Shown in pieces: positions 40,191-47,195 of a stretch of DNA of 47,195 nucleotides. How positions within the stretch are numbered: the stretch's first letter is position 1; each line of letters starts with the position of its first letter. The translations under genes and the position numbers were made by a program. The notes under the pieces were generated by a model. The model did not search any database, was not told the origin of the DNA, and worked only from the letters and a program-made list of their open reading frames with translations. Source of the stretch: Ilumatobacteraceae bacterium (GTDB lineage Bacteria > Actinomycetota > Acidimicrobiia > Acidimicrobiales > Ilumatobacteraceae); assembly GCA_025358075.1 (NCBI GenBank), contig JANYKU010000096.1:1-47195 (forward strand), given 5' to 3'.

Positions 40191-41741
40191 ATGAACCTGG
40201 CCCTCTGGGTGGAGCGCCACGGCCGCCGGCAACCCGAAGACCCGGCGCTGGCCGACGGCGAGCGCGTCCACGCCAGCTGGGCCACGTTCGCCGCGCGGAC
40301 GGCCGCCGCGGCCGCTGGCCTGCGCGACGACTTCGGCCTATCACCCGGTGACCGAGTCGCCATCGTGATGCGCAACCGGCCCGAGTACCTCGAGGCGCTG
40401 TTCGCCATCTGGCACGCCGGTCTCGTGGCCGTGCCGGTCAACGCCCGCCTCCATCGCGACGAGATCGCCTACATCCTCGAAGACAGCGAGTCGGCTGTCG
40501 TCGTGACCGACGACGACCATGCCGGCGACGTCGAGTCGCTGGTCGGCAGCGTCGCCTCGCTGCGGGCGGCGGTGGTGGCGCCGGGTGAGCGGTGGGACCG
40601 GCTCACGGCGTCATCGCCGGCGCCGCTCGTCGGCCGGCAACCGCAGGACCCGGCCTGGCTGTTCTACACCAGCGGCACCACCGGACGGCCCAAGGGAGCC
40701 ACGCTCACGCACCGCAACCTGCTCATGATGTCGCTCAGCTACTTCGCCGACATCGACCCGGTGACACCGCAGGACTGCATCCTCCACGCTGCGCCGATAT
40801 CGCACGGTTCGGGGCTCTACGGGCTGCCCCACGTGGCTCGGGGGGCGGTCAGCGTCGTGCCGGAGTCCGGCGGCGTCGACGGCGACGAGATCGCCGCCCT
40901 CCTGCAGCGCTGGCCGGGAATGTCGTTCTTCGCCGCTCCCACCATGATCAAGCGGCTGGCCGGCGACGGGGCGGTCGCCGCCGCCGACCTCTCTCACCTC
41001 AAGACGATCGTCTACGGCGGCGCACCGATGTACCTTGCCGACCTCGAGGACGCCCTCGCCGTGTTCGGCCCGCGCTTGGCCCAGATCTACGGGCAGGGCG
41101 AGACGCCGATGACGATCACCGCCCTGTCCAAGGCAGACCACGCCGACCGCAACCATCCCCGGTGGCGCGATCGCGTGCAGAGCGTCGGCGTCCCCCGCAC
41201 CGACGTCGACGTCCGCGTCGTCGACGACACCGACCGCGATCTCCCCGCCGGCGAGGTCGGCGAAGTGGTGGTCCAAGGCGACGTGGTCATGGCCGGCTAC
41301 TGGAAGCAGCCCGATGCCACTGCCGAGGCGCTGCGGGGAGGCTGGCTGCACACCGGCGACGTCGGCAGCTTCGACGCCGATGGGTACCTCACGCTTCGCG
41401 ACCGGTCCAAGGACCTGATCATCAGCGGGGGGATGAACATCTACCCCCGCGAAGTCGAGGAGGTGCTGCTCCGCCACGCCGGCGTCCGGGCCACCGCAGT
41501 CGTCGGCCGGCCCGACGCAGAGTGGGGCGAGGCGGTGGTGGCCTTCGTGGTGGCCGCCGACGGCGCGGCCCCGCCGCCGATCGAGGACCTCGACCGAACG
41601 TGCCTCGACCACCTCGCCCGGTTCAAGCGGCCCAAGGAGTACCGCTTCGTCGACGCCCTGCCGACCAACAACTACGGCAAGGTCGTCAAGCGTGAACTGC
41701 GCGACCGGCTCCGTGTCGAAGCGGAGGATGGAGCCTGTTAG
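40191..41741 (+). CDS. Acyl-CoA ligase (ANL/AMP-binding family)
   Basis: 516 residues. The P-loop-like motif is FYTSGTTGRPKGATLTHRN, with A-P-I-S-H-G-S-G after it and IVYGGAPMYLADLEDAL in A4. A5 has IYGQGETPMTIT, and HTGDVGSFDADGYLTLRDRSKD binds the ribose. The catalytic Lys lies in NNYGKVVKREL near the end. The enzyme activates a carboxylic acid with ATP to the acyl-AMP and then to its CoA thioester. GGGACGG precedes the ATG at 40191. It lies 104 bases before an LLM-class oxidoreductase gene, which suggests a degradation pathway. The substrate class (fatty or aromatic) cannot be told. Confidence 0.93.
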   Translation: MNLALWVERHGRRQPEDPALADGERVHASWATFAARTAAAAAGLRDDFGLSPGDRVAIVMRNRPEYLEALFAIWHAGLVAVPVNARLHRDEIAYILEDSESAVVVTDDDHAGDVESLVGSVASLRAAVVAPGERWDRLTASSPAPLVGRQPQDPAWLFYTSGTTGRPKGATLTHRNLLMMSLSYFADIDPVTPQDCILHAAPISHGSGLYGLPHVARGAVSVVPESGGVDGDEIAALLQRWPGMSFFAAPTMIKRLAGDGAVAAADLSHLKTIVYGGAPMYLADLEDALAVFGPRLAQIYGQGETPMTITALSKADHADRNHPRWRDRVQSVGVPRTDVDVRVVDDTDRDLPAGEVGEVVVQGDVVMAGYWKQPDATAEALRGGWLHTGDVGSFDADGYLTLRDRSKDLIISGGMNIYPREVEEVLLRHAGVRATAVVGRPDAEWGEAVVAFVVAADGAAPPPIEDLDRTCLDHLARFKRPKEYRFVDALPTNNYGKVVKRELRDRLRVEAEDGAC

Positions 41742-41845
41742 GTTGCCTCGTGCAGACAGGGTCGGGGGCCCGGACGTGTGTCGCTCGACCTCCGGACAGG
41801 CCATTTGCGACCAGCTGACACACGATGAGGAGGAGGCCGTCTCTC

Positions 41846-42838
41846 ATGAAGCTCGCTCTGTACTTGCCGAACTTCCGCGACAAGGTGACCGTCAAGGAGC
41901 TCGAAGATCTCACCAGCATCGCCGAGGAGCTCGACTTCGACTCCGTCTGGACGCTCGACCGAATCGTCGTCCCGGAAGCCTCCGATCGCGCCGAGCTCCA
42001 GTACTCGTTCGGCATGATGGAGGAGTTCCCGAAGGGACTGCCGGTGTCTTCCCGCGGCGAGTTTCTCCAAGGCTGGCCGCTGATCCCCTGGCTCGCCGCG
42101 AAGACGACGAAGGTGCGGATCGGCATGAGCATCACCGACACGCCATACCGCGCGCCTGGTGTCCTCGCTGCGGAGATCGCCACCGTCGACCACCTCTCGA
42201 ACGGCAGAGTCAACGTCGGCATCGGGTCCGGCTGGATGCCCGAGGAGTTCGCCGCTGCGAGCGCCTCGCACATCTTCCCCAATCGGCACAAGCACGTGCG
42301 CGAGACGATCGAGATCATGCAGGGCATCTGGACGAACGACCTCTTCGAGTACCACGGCGAGTTCGCCGACTTCGACCGATGCGGGTTCGGAGCGAAGCCA
42401 GTGCAGAAGCCGCACCCGCCGATCTTCTTCAGCGGGCTCAAAGACCCGAAGCGCTCGGCGAGCCGCATCGCCAAGTACGGCCTGTCGGGCTGGATCGGCA
42501 TCCAAGACACGCCGGACGAGCTCCAGCAGTGGCGCGGCGCCATCCAGCGAGAGTTCGCGGAGCTCGGGAGTTCGAGGTCGGTCGACGATCTCGAGATCTG
42601 CAGCATGATCTGGTTCGTCATCACCGACGCGGAGACCGATCAGACGCCGCTGGGCAAGGGCAGCAATCTGCTGGCGGGAACCGCCGCGCAGATCACCGAC
42701 AACCTCAAGCGCTACAGGGAGGCCGGGCTGACGATGCCGCTCCTCTGGCCGCCGTTCGCGGACGTGCCGGTTGCCAAGACGATCGACGACCTCAAGCGGC
42801 TGAAGGAAGAGATCATGCCCCAGGTCGACGGGATGTAA
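41846..42838 (+). CDS. LLM-class F420-dependent (luciferase-like) oxidoreductase
   Basis: 330 residues from the ATG at 41846, supported by GAGGAGG nine bases upstream; an earlier ATG at 41825 overlaps that site. The luciferase-like barrel has KLALYLPNFRDKVTVKELED, SVWTLDRIVVPE, TTKVRIGMSITDTPYRAPGV, AAEIATVDHLSNGRVNVGIG, SGWMPEEFAA (cofactor loop) and PIFFSGLKDPKRSASRIAKY. It is the TIGR03619-like group found with F420. It probably acts in the same pathway as the acyl-CoA ligase upstream. FMN cannot be excluded as cofactor. Confidence 0.9.
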   Translation: MKLALYLPNFRDKVTVKELEDLTSIAEELDFDSVWTLDRIVVPEASDRAELQYSFGMMEEFPKGLPVSSRGEFLQGWPLIPWLAAKTTKVRIGMSITDTPYRAPGVLAAEIATVDHLSNGRVNVGIGSGWMPEEFAAASASHIFPNRHKHVRETIEIMQGIWTNDLFEYHGEFADFDRCGFGAKPVQKPHPPIFFSGLKDPKRSASRIAKYGLSGWIGIQDTPDELQQWRGAIQREFAELGSSRSVDDLEICSMIWFVITDAETDQTPLGKGSNLLAGTAAQITDNLKRYREAGLTMPLLWPPFADVPVAKTIDDLKRLKEEIMPQVDGM

Positions 42839-42858
42839 CGAAGAGGCAAGCCCCCGCA

Positions 42859-44457
42859 CTACACGATCGAGAACGGAACGCTCACCCCAGAGACCATCCC
42901 GGATGTGGCCGTCAGGGTGTAGCCGCTGCCGGGCAGGTCGATGCTGCAACTCGTGAACCCGGAGGCGCCGTTCACTGCGGCGACCGGATCTTCTGCGCAC
43001 ACGAGTACGGCGTCGGGAGTGCCGCCGCCCGCGGTGAGTTGCAGCGTGATGTCGTCGACGCTGGTGACCAGGACATTGCCGAAGGCATCCTCGACGGTCA
43101 CGATCGGTTGAGTCGACCACGACTTGCTCACCTTGCCGCTGGACGGCTGCCGGGTGAACACGAGCTGCGCGGCGGGACCGGTTGCCACATCGAACACCGC
43201 GCTGGTCGCTGTCTTCAATCCGGCGGCCTTCGTCGTGAACGTGTAGTTGGTGGCGGAGATGGCGATGGTGAGATCAGGGAAGGTGGCGATGCCGTTGACG
43301 ACCGCGACCGACGTGGTACCGGTCAGCGATCCCGAGTTCTGGTTCACCGTCAACGTCACCGTCGCGTCGCTGTCGGTGACGACGTTGCCCGCCGAATCCT
43401 CGACTGCGACGGCGGTCGGCGACAGGGTCTCGCCGGCGACCGCTTGGGCGGGCTGCTGCACGACGACGAGCTTGGTTGCGGGGCCGATCACCGCGAACGT
43501 GTCGCTCCGCGCGTCGAGCGCCATTGCCGTTGCGGTGAGGGAGTAGTCCGTGCCGGCCGCGTTGATCTGGCAACCGCCGAACCTCGCCACGCCCGCCGTC
43601 GGGACCACCGACACGTTTTCGCAAGCCAGTCGGGCACCCGAGGGACCGGTGTGGTCGGTGATCGCCAAGACGATCGGGTCGGTGGCGTTCTCGATCACGT
43701 TGCCCATCACGTCTTCGACGTCGACGACGGGTTGCGTCGGGAAGACGACGCCGGGCGTCGCCGAAGACGGTGAGACCGCGAAACGGAGCCTGGCCGGGAT
43801 GCCGGGGTTGACCGTGACGTGCGACGACGACGTCGCCGTCGTTCCCGAGGCTTCGGCCGCGAACGAGTAGCCGCTGCCTGCCTTGTCGATGGCAAGGTTG
43901 GCGAAGGTGGCGACTCCGGCGACGGCGCGAACGGTGGTGGTTCCCGACAGCTTGGCGCCATTCGCGGCGTCGAGGGAGATCGTCACTTCCGCGTTGCTGT
44001 CGGGCAGCACCGCGCCACCCTCGTTCCTCAGCGTCACCGCGATCGCTGGGTCGATGAGGCGACCCGCGGTCACTGTGTCGGGAACGGAGTTGAAGACGAG
44101 ATGCATGGCGGCGGTCGGCACCGTTGCGCTTGGCGTCACTCCGGCACACGCGTGAGTGGCAACCACATCGTAGGAATCGCCGATCATGGTTACGCCGTGC
44201 AGAGGTGACGCTCTCTCGAGCAGTCCAGCGGCCACCAGGTCGACCTCCGTACCGTACCGGCCATGGTCGTCGTGAAACCTCTGCTCGGCTCGCAGCAACG
44301 CGGACCGGTCTGCGTCGCACGCGGCCGTCGTCGGAGGTTTGTTGCGGTCACGGAAGCCGATCACGATCACGGTCGACACGAGTCCGACGATGACGACGCC
44401 GACGAGCAAGACCACCAAGGAAACCCCACGGTCGCGATGTGGCCCACTCGTTGTCAC
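42859..44457 (-). CDS. Prepilin-like protein fused to four Ig-like repeats
   Basis: 532 residues. The N-terminus HRDRG-VSLVVLLVGVVIVG resembles a type IV prepilin leader: basic stretch, Gly at -1, long hydrophobic helix about 12-34. Val replaces the usual Glu5. A small pilin-like head follows, with ACDADRSALLRAEQRFHDDH and YGTEVDLVAAGLL. Then come four Ig-like repeats of about 105 residues that start near 117, 222, 332 and 433; three contain VEDxxGNV. Two Cys pairs are visible. It should be exposed on the cell surface or in a pilus. The start codon (GTG at 44457) lies in a short hairpin. No other pilus gene is in the window. Confidence 0.75.
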   Translation of the reverse strand: MTTSGPHRDRGVSLVVLLVGVVIVGLVSTVIVIGFRDRNKPPTTAACDADRSALLRAEQRFHDDHGRYGTEVDLVAAGLLERASPLHGVTMIGDSYDVVATHACAGVTPSATVPTAAMHLVFNSVPDTVTAGRLIDPAIAVTLRNEGGAVLPDSNAEVTISLDAANGAKLSGTTTVRAVAGVATFANLAIDKAGSGYSFAAEASGTTATSSSHVTVNPGIPARLRFAVSPSSATPGVVFPTQPVVDVEDVMGNVIENATDPIVLAITDHTGPSGARLACENVSVVPTAGVARFGGCQINAAGTDYSLTATAMALDARSDTFAVIGPATKLVVVQQPAQAVAGETLSPTAVAVEDSAGNVVTDSDATVTLTVNQNSGSLTGTTSVAVVNGIATFPDLTIAISATNYTFTTKAAGLKTATSAVFDVATGPAAQLVFTRQPSSGKVSKSWSTQPIVTVEDAFGNVLVTSVDDITLQLTAGGGTPDAVLVCAEDPVAAVNGASGFTSCSIDLPGSGYTLTATSGMVSGVSVPFSIV

Positions 44458-44466
44458 GAGGACAAC
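44450..44466. promoter_or_regulatory. Hairpin over the prepilin start codon
   Basis: GTTGTC-ACGAG-GACAAC, six perfect base pairs, with the minus-strand GTG start (44455-44457) at the edge of the stem. No ribosome-binding site is visible, so structure may limit initiation. Short enough to be chance. Confidence 0.3.
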
Positions 44467-44815
44467 ATCGGCTCGCCGCGGCGATCACTCAAGCATTCGT
44501 CAGGAATGAGTCAAGAATGCCCACCCTGAGTTGCCGGGTCAACGACCCTACGGTCTAACTCCCCCGCCGAGGTGACTCCCCGACGCCGGTTCGGCCTGTT
44601 CCAGCGCCGCGAGCTCGTCGATGCTGAAGGCGGAACGATCCGACTGCTGCCACCGACGACTCGGCGCCGCCGTACGACGCGACCGCGCGAGAAGCTTGCG
44701 CTTCGGTGGTCGGGTTGTTGGCCGACAGATGGATGTTCATCTTGGATTGCAGCGTCCGACAGGCACATCGGGATGCGAGCCTGGCGTCGTGCGCAAGTCT
44801 CGGCACACGCGTTGT
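44458..44815. other. 358-base gap without a clear gene
   Basis: Between the prepilin-like gene and the NERD gene, both on the minus strand. It holds the promoter side of the prepilin gene (a TTGACTC-like element on the minus strand near 44510) and a possible frameshifted small gene (44548-44740). Nothing else was seen. Confidence 0.5.
44548..44740 (-). pseudogene. Possible frameshifted small gene
   Basis: ATG at 44740 opens MNIHLSANNPTTEAQASRAV, then ASYGGAESSVAA with G/C-rich third positions. After about 44650 that frame loses coding character, while another frame continues with FSIDELAALEQAEPASGSHL and stops at 44548. Joined by one shift near 44630-44650, they would give about 60 residues. 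There is no ribosome-binding site or recognisable family. It could be a decayed gene, a sequencing error or chance. Confidence 0.25.
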
Positions 44816-45877
44816 TCAGCGCCGCACAACGTCAATCGCCCACGCGGCGAGCATCAACCCCGCCACGAACAGAGCGACCGTCATCAGTGCCGCGGTCATG
44901 CGCTGGGCGCGAGAACTCGATTGCAGCGTGCGCCTGAGCCAGGCCGACCCGGCGACGATTGCCGCAGCGGCAGGCACGCCCCATAGACCAGTGGGCGATA
45001 GCTGCATGAACAAGCTCAACACCAGGAGCGTTCCGATTGCAGCCGCGAAGGAGAAGAGCACGTCATTGACGGCGTGGACTGACTCACGGGGAAAGTCACC
45101 CTCTAGGGCGATTTCGCGAACATCCCGTTTGCGAACGTAACCATCAAGAGCGTCGAAGGCTGCTTGCACTTCGGTTTCCGGGATCATCTCGGATGGAACT
45201 GAGGCGAGGTAGTCATGACGGAACTCTCCGGCGCAGAAGGTGACGCGACCGACGATGAATGGCGCTGATTCGATGCTGCCGATTCCGCCACCCCAGAGGA
45301 CCACCAAGGGGTGGACGTGTGCCCTCGGGCGATGGATTCGGCCGGCGACAGCGTAGGCATCCTCATACGCTCGGGGCGCGAATTCTGCCGCTGCCCGACG
45401 AACGTCTTCCCACTCCGAGCGGAACTTCGTCTCGATCGAGTAGAACCCACCCGGGCCGAGCAGCACGTGGTCGACGTCGCGATGTTCCAACATGACGTGG
45501 TTCACGACATGCCAACCCTGCCGGCGAAGCCCGCCCAGCTCGTCGCTCGTCCACGTCTCCCCAAAGATTCCGACCAGCCTGCGGGCGACACCGCCAGCCA
45601 GCATCATGACGTAGTGGACCATCCACACCGCACTCGCGAGCACAGCGCCGACGAGATATGGCCGCACGAACGCAGGCCGGACAATTTGTATCAACCCACA
45701 GAAGATGCCAACCCCTGCTGCCAGCACGGCGACCGCGTGCCAGTTCGTTCGGAGCCAGGCCCGTCGCGACTTGCGTACTTCGCGCCTCGACCACGCCCCG
45801 GCGCGCTGATCGCTCGACAACTCACGGGCGCGCTGATGTTGAATAACCGATGCTCGAGCACTCTCAAGAAGGGACAT
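44816..45877 (-). CDS. Membrane protein with NERD (nuclease-related) domain
   Basis: 353 residues. Two helices near 47-95, a cytosolic NERD domain (about 103-215), and two C-terminal helices (about 275-350). The domain has GETWTSDELGGLRRQGWHVV, NHVMLEHRDVDHVLLGPGGF and SIETKFRSEW, retaining the D-x-D-H and E-x-K residues of the PD-(D/E)XK-like core. Family members are often linked to DNA processing or signalling; the function is poorly known. The membrane location is uncommon for a nuclease. It diverges from the HNH endonuclease gene 165 bases away. Confidence 0.85.
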   Translation of the reverse strand: MSLLESARASVIQHQRARELSSDQRAGAWSRREVRKSRRAWLRTNWHAVAVLAAGVGIFCGLIQIVRPAFVRPYLVGAVLASAVWMVHYVMMLAGGVARRLVGIFGETWTSDELGGLRRQGWHVVNHVMLEHRDVDHVLLGPGGFYSIETKFRSEWEDVRRAAAEFAPRAYEDAYAVAGRIHRPRAHVHPLVVLWGGGIGSIESAPFIVGRVTFCAGEFRHDYLASVPSEMIPETEVQAAFDALDGYVRKRDVREIALEGDFPRESVHAVNDVLFSFAAAIGTLLVLSLFMQLSPTGLWGVPAAAAIVAGSAWLRRTLQSSSRAQRMTAALMTVALFVAGLMLAAWAIDVVRR

Positions 45878-45965
45878 GACCAGCCTTCGCTGTGTCCGCG
45901 AGGAAACACCTCGACAACTCTCTATCGGTATGTCTCGCTCCGATCTTGAGCACTACCGGCGAGAA

Positions 45966-45979
45966 GAGCCTCGAGGCTC
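45966..45979. promoter_or_regulatory. 14-base perfect palindrome GAGCCTCGAGGCTC
   Basis: It lies in the divergent gap between the NERD and HNH genes, 64 bases before the HNH start. A second small hairpin (CGAGG-AAACA-CCTCG, 45899-45913) lies near the NERD start. Together these could coordinate the two promoters. Confidence 0.3.
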
Positions 45980-46042
45980 CGCCAGCAACGTCGCCAGTGC
46001 GTTCTTGAACGGCAGCGGGGCAGATTGCGCAATGATTCTTGG

Positions 46043-46942
46043 GTGAACGAGCGGCTTGACGACCAGATGGTCCGGATCGCCGCGTTCCAATACCTCGACA
46101 AACTCCAGCAAGTACACGGTGACGTGTTGCCGTGGTCAGCCCTCGTCTCCGGATTCGTCTTTCAGGGCCACTCGATACCGCTCATCGGCGCAGCCGGAAT
46201 CTGGAAGCCGCAGGTCCTCGACATCCCGATCTCGATCACCACCAGCCCGAGCAATCCATACGGCGATAGCACCGGCGACGACGGGCTACTCAGCTACCGC
46301 TACCAAGGCAGCCCGGCGCGGTCGTACGACAACGATGGGCTCCGTCGCGCCATGCACGAAGCCCGACCGTTGATCTACTTCCGTGGGTTCGATCGAGGAC
46401 AATACGGCGCTCTCTGGCCCGCGGTGATCGTCGCCGATGATCCCGCCACCAGTACCTTCACGGTTGCGTGCGAGGATGTCCAGCTTCTTCGACCCGATCT
46501 CGGAGTCACCGTCGTCGATGAGGTAAGACGCCGGTACGTCACCCGGCTCGCCGTTGACCGACTTCACCAGGCTGCATTCCGACAGCGCGTCCTCAAGGCA
46601 TATCGCCAGAGCTGCTCGGTGTGCAATCTGCGTCACGTGCAATTACTCGATGCCGCGCACATCCTCCCCGACTCGCACGAGCAGGGCAACCCTGTCGTGC
46701 CCAACGGGCTCTCACTTTGCAAGATCCATCACGCTGCATTCGATGCCAACATCCTCGGTGTTCGACCGGACTACGTCATCGAGATACGCGGCGATGTCCT
46801 GGCCGAGGTCGATGGGCCCATGCTCGAGCACGGCCTGCAAGCTCACCACGGCGGGAAGTTGCTGGTGCCCAGAGCCGCCGCCGAACATCCGGACCGCGAA
46901 CGGCTGGAGCTCCGGTGGCAAGAGTTCCGTCGCGCCAGCTGA
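46043..46942 (+). CDS. HNH endonuclease, predicted restriction-type (COG3440-like)
   Basis: 299 residues from GTG at 46043; TTG at 46025 is also possible and neither has a strong ribosome-binding site. The N-terminal part (about 1-150) is beta-rich with LSYRYQGSPARSYDNDGLRR and YFRGFDRGQYGALWPAVIVA. That segment resembles the reader domain of predicted restriction endonucleases. The C-terminal HNH nuclease has CSVCNLRHVQLLDAAHILPD, then NPVVPNGLSLCKIHHAAFD with zinc Cys and catalytic His residues in place. It may cut foreign or modified DNA. No methyltransferase is beside it, which would fit a modification-dependent enzyme. Confidence 0.88.
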   Translation: MNERLDDQMVRIAAFQYLDKLQQVHGDVLPWSALVSGFVFQGHSIPLIGAAGIWKPQVLDIPISITTSPSNPYGDSTGDDGLLSYRYQGSPARSYDNDGLRRAMHEARPLIYFRGFDRGQYGALWPAVIVADDPATSTFTVACEDVQLLRPDLGVTVVDEVRRRYVTRLAVDRLHQAAFRQRVLKAYRQSCSVCNLRHVQLLDAAHILPDSHEQGNPVVPNGLSLCKIHHAAFDANILGVRPDYVIEIRGDVLAEVDGPMLEHGLQAHHGGKLLVPRAAAEHPDRERLELRWQEFRRAS

Positions 46943-47048
46943 CAGTGCCGCGGCCAAGCACGTCGATCCGCGCACACAGTTGTGCGTGGACTAGGCATTT
47001 TGGACGCTCACTCGTGCCGGTCGGCACTGTTGCTTCGTGCCCTTGGCC

Positions 47049-47157
47049 TCTAGCAGGGTGCTGAAGAACACCGATTTCGGTCCATTTCGCGATCCAGAAC
47101 ACCTGGTAGATCGATCGGCGAAGCGACCCGAGAGTCGATTTTCAGCACCCTGCTAGA
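47049..47157. mobile_element. MITE-like element with 17-bp terminal inverted repeats
   Basis: TCTAGCAGGGTGCTGAA (47049-47065) and TTCAGCACCCTGCTAGA (47141-47157) are perfect reverse complements enclosing 75 bases without a reading frame. CTAG at both ends could be a target duplication or part of the repeat. No transposase lies in the window. It looks like a non-autonomous derivative of an insertion sequence; the family is not identified. Confidence 0.75.
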
Positions 47158-47195
47158 TGGGGATTTCAGTCCGGCAGACGATCAGCCGTAACTCA

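Noticed and set aside
40132-40194. 20-codon frame overlapping the acyl-CoA ligase start by ATGA
   Set aside because: Codon use is plausible and the overlap is suggestive, but there is no ribosome-binding site or homology, and the divergent promoter must lie here. Not enough to call a gene or leader peptide.
41692-43773. 693-codon open frame crossing two real genes
   Set aside because: It overlaps the LLM oxidoreductase in another frame and runs antisense through the prepilin-like gene, with Arg-rich shadow composition.

Overview
This is high-GC bacterial chromosome, most likely from an actinomycete. I lean towards Acidimicrobiia, but no marker gene here proves it. The signs are strong G/C bias at third codon positions, many GTG starts, 4-bp ATGA/GTGA overlaps between genes, two F420-type oxidoreductase families (a TIGR03668-like PPOX protein and an LLM-class enzyme), a DUF2630 protein, AfsR-like and MalT-like LuxR regulators, and R-x-x-D-T-R repeats fused to a CAP domain. 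I found no rRNA, tRNA, CRISPR array or complete transposase. Family names come from reading motifs; no database was searched.

Left part (1-11.2 kb). A methyltransferase start runs off the left edge. It is followed by two coupled membrane proteins and a macro-domain protein bracketed by two copies of a 56-bp hairpin repeat. Next comes a large fusion of a family 2 polysaccharide synthase with a C-terminal EAL (c-di-GMP) domain, divergent from a membrane-anchored GH18 chitinase-like protein with two chitin-binding-like modules. A polytopic membrane protein and a sugar or hydroxyacid set (SDR, SMP-30 lactonase, D-2-hydroxyacid dehydrogenase) complete this part.

Middle (11.2-25 kb). Two paralogous secreted cassettes face away from each other. 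Each pairs a HEAT-like lipoprotein with a secreted metzincin-type metalloprotease whose gene overlaps it; the right-hand cassette has a third secreted protein. Between them lie small catabolic or redox genes and two TetR regulators, each with a clear operator-like palindrome. A TIGR03862-like flavoprotein and a membrane GAF-PAS-HD-GYP c-di-GMP phosphodiesterase follow.

Decay zone (25-35.4 kb). Intact genes (RidA, DksA/TraR zinc finger, a CAP-domain surface protein, an SDR, an AmiC-like binding protein) are mixed with truncated ones: a haloalkane dehalogenase without its nucleophile half, the first residues of a MalT-type regulator, an FAD monooxygenase without its FAD-binding GD segment, a LuxR ATPase regulator without Walker A, and a clipped HEPN/MNT toxin-antitoxin pair. 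This looks like repeated insertion and deletion.

Right part (35.4-47.2 kb). It holds an acyl-CoA dehydrogenase, a three-gene corrinoid methyltransferase operon (UroD-family methyltransferase, B12 protein, homocysteine methyltransferase-like), a PPOX protein, an acyl-CoA ligase with an LLM-class oxidoreductase, a prepilin-like protein fused to four Ig-like repeats, a NERD-domain membrane protein, an HNH endonuclease, and at the end a MITE-like element with perfect 17-bp terminal inverted repeats.

The best candidates for something undescribed are the duplicated lipoprotein-metzincin cassette and the GT2-EAL synthase paired with the anchored GH18 protein.
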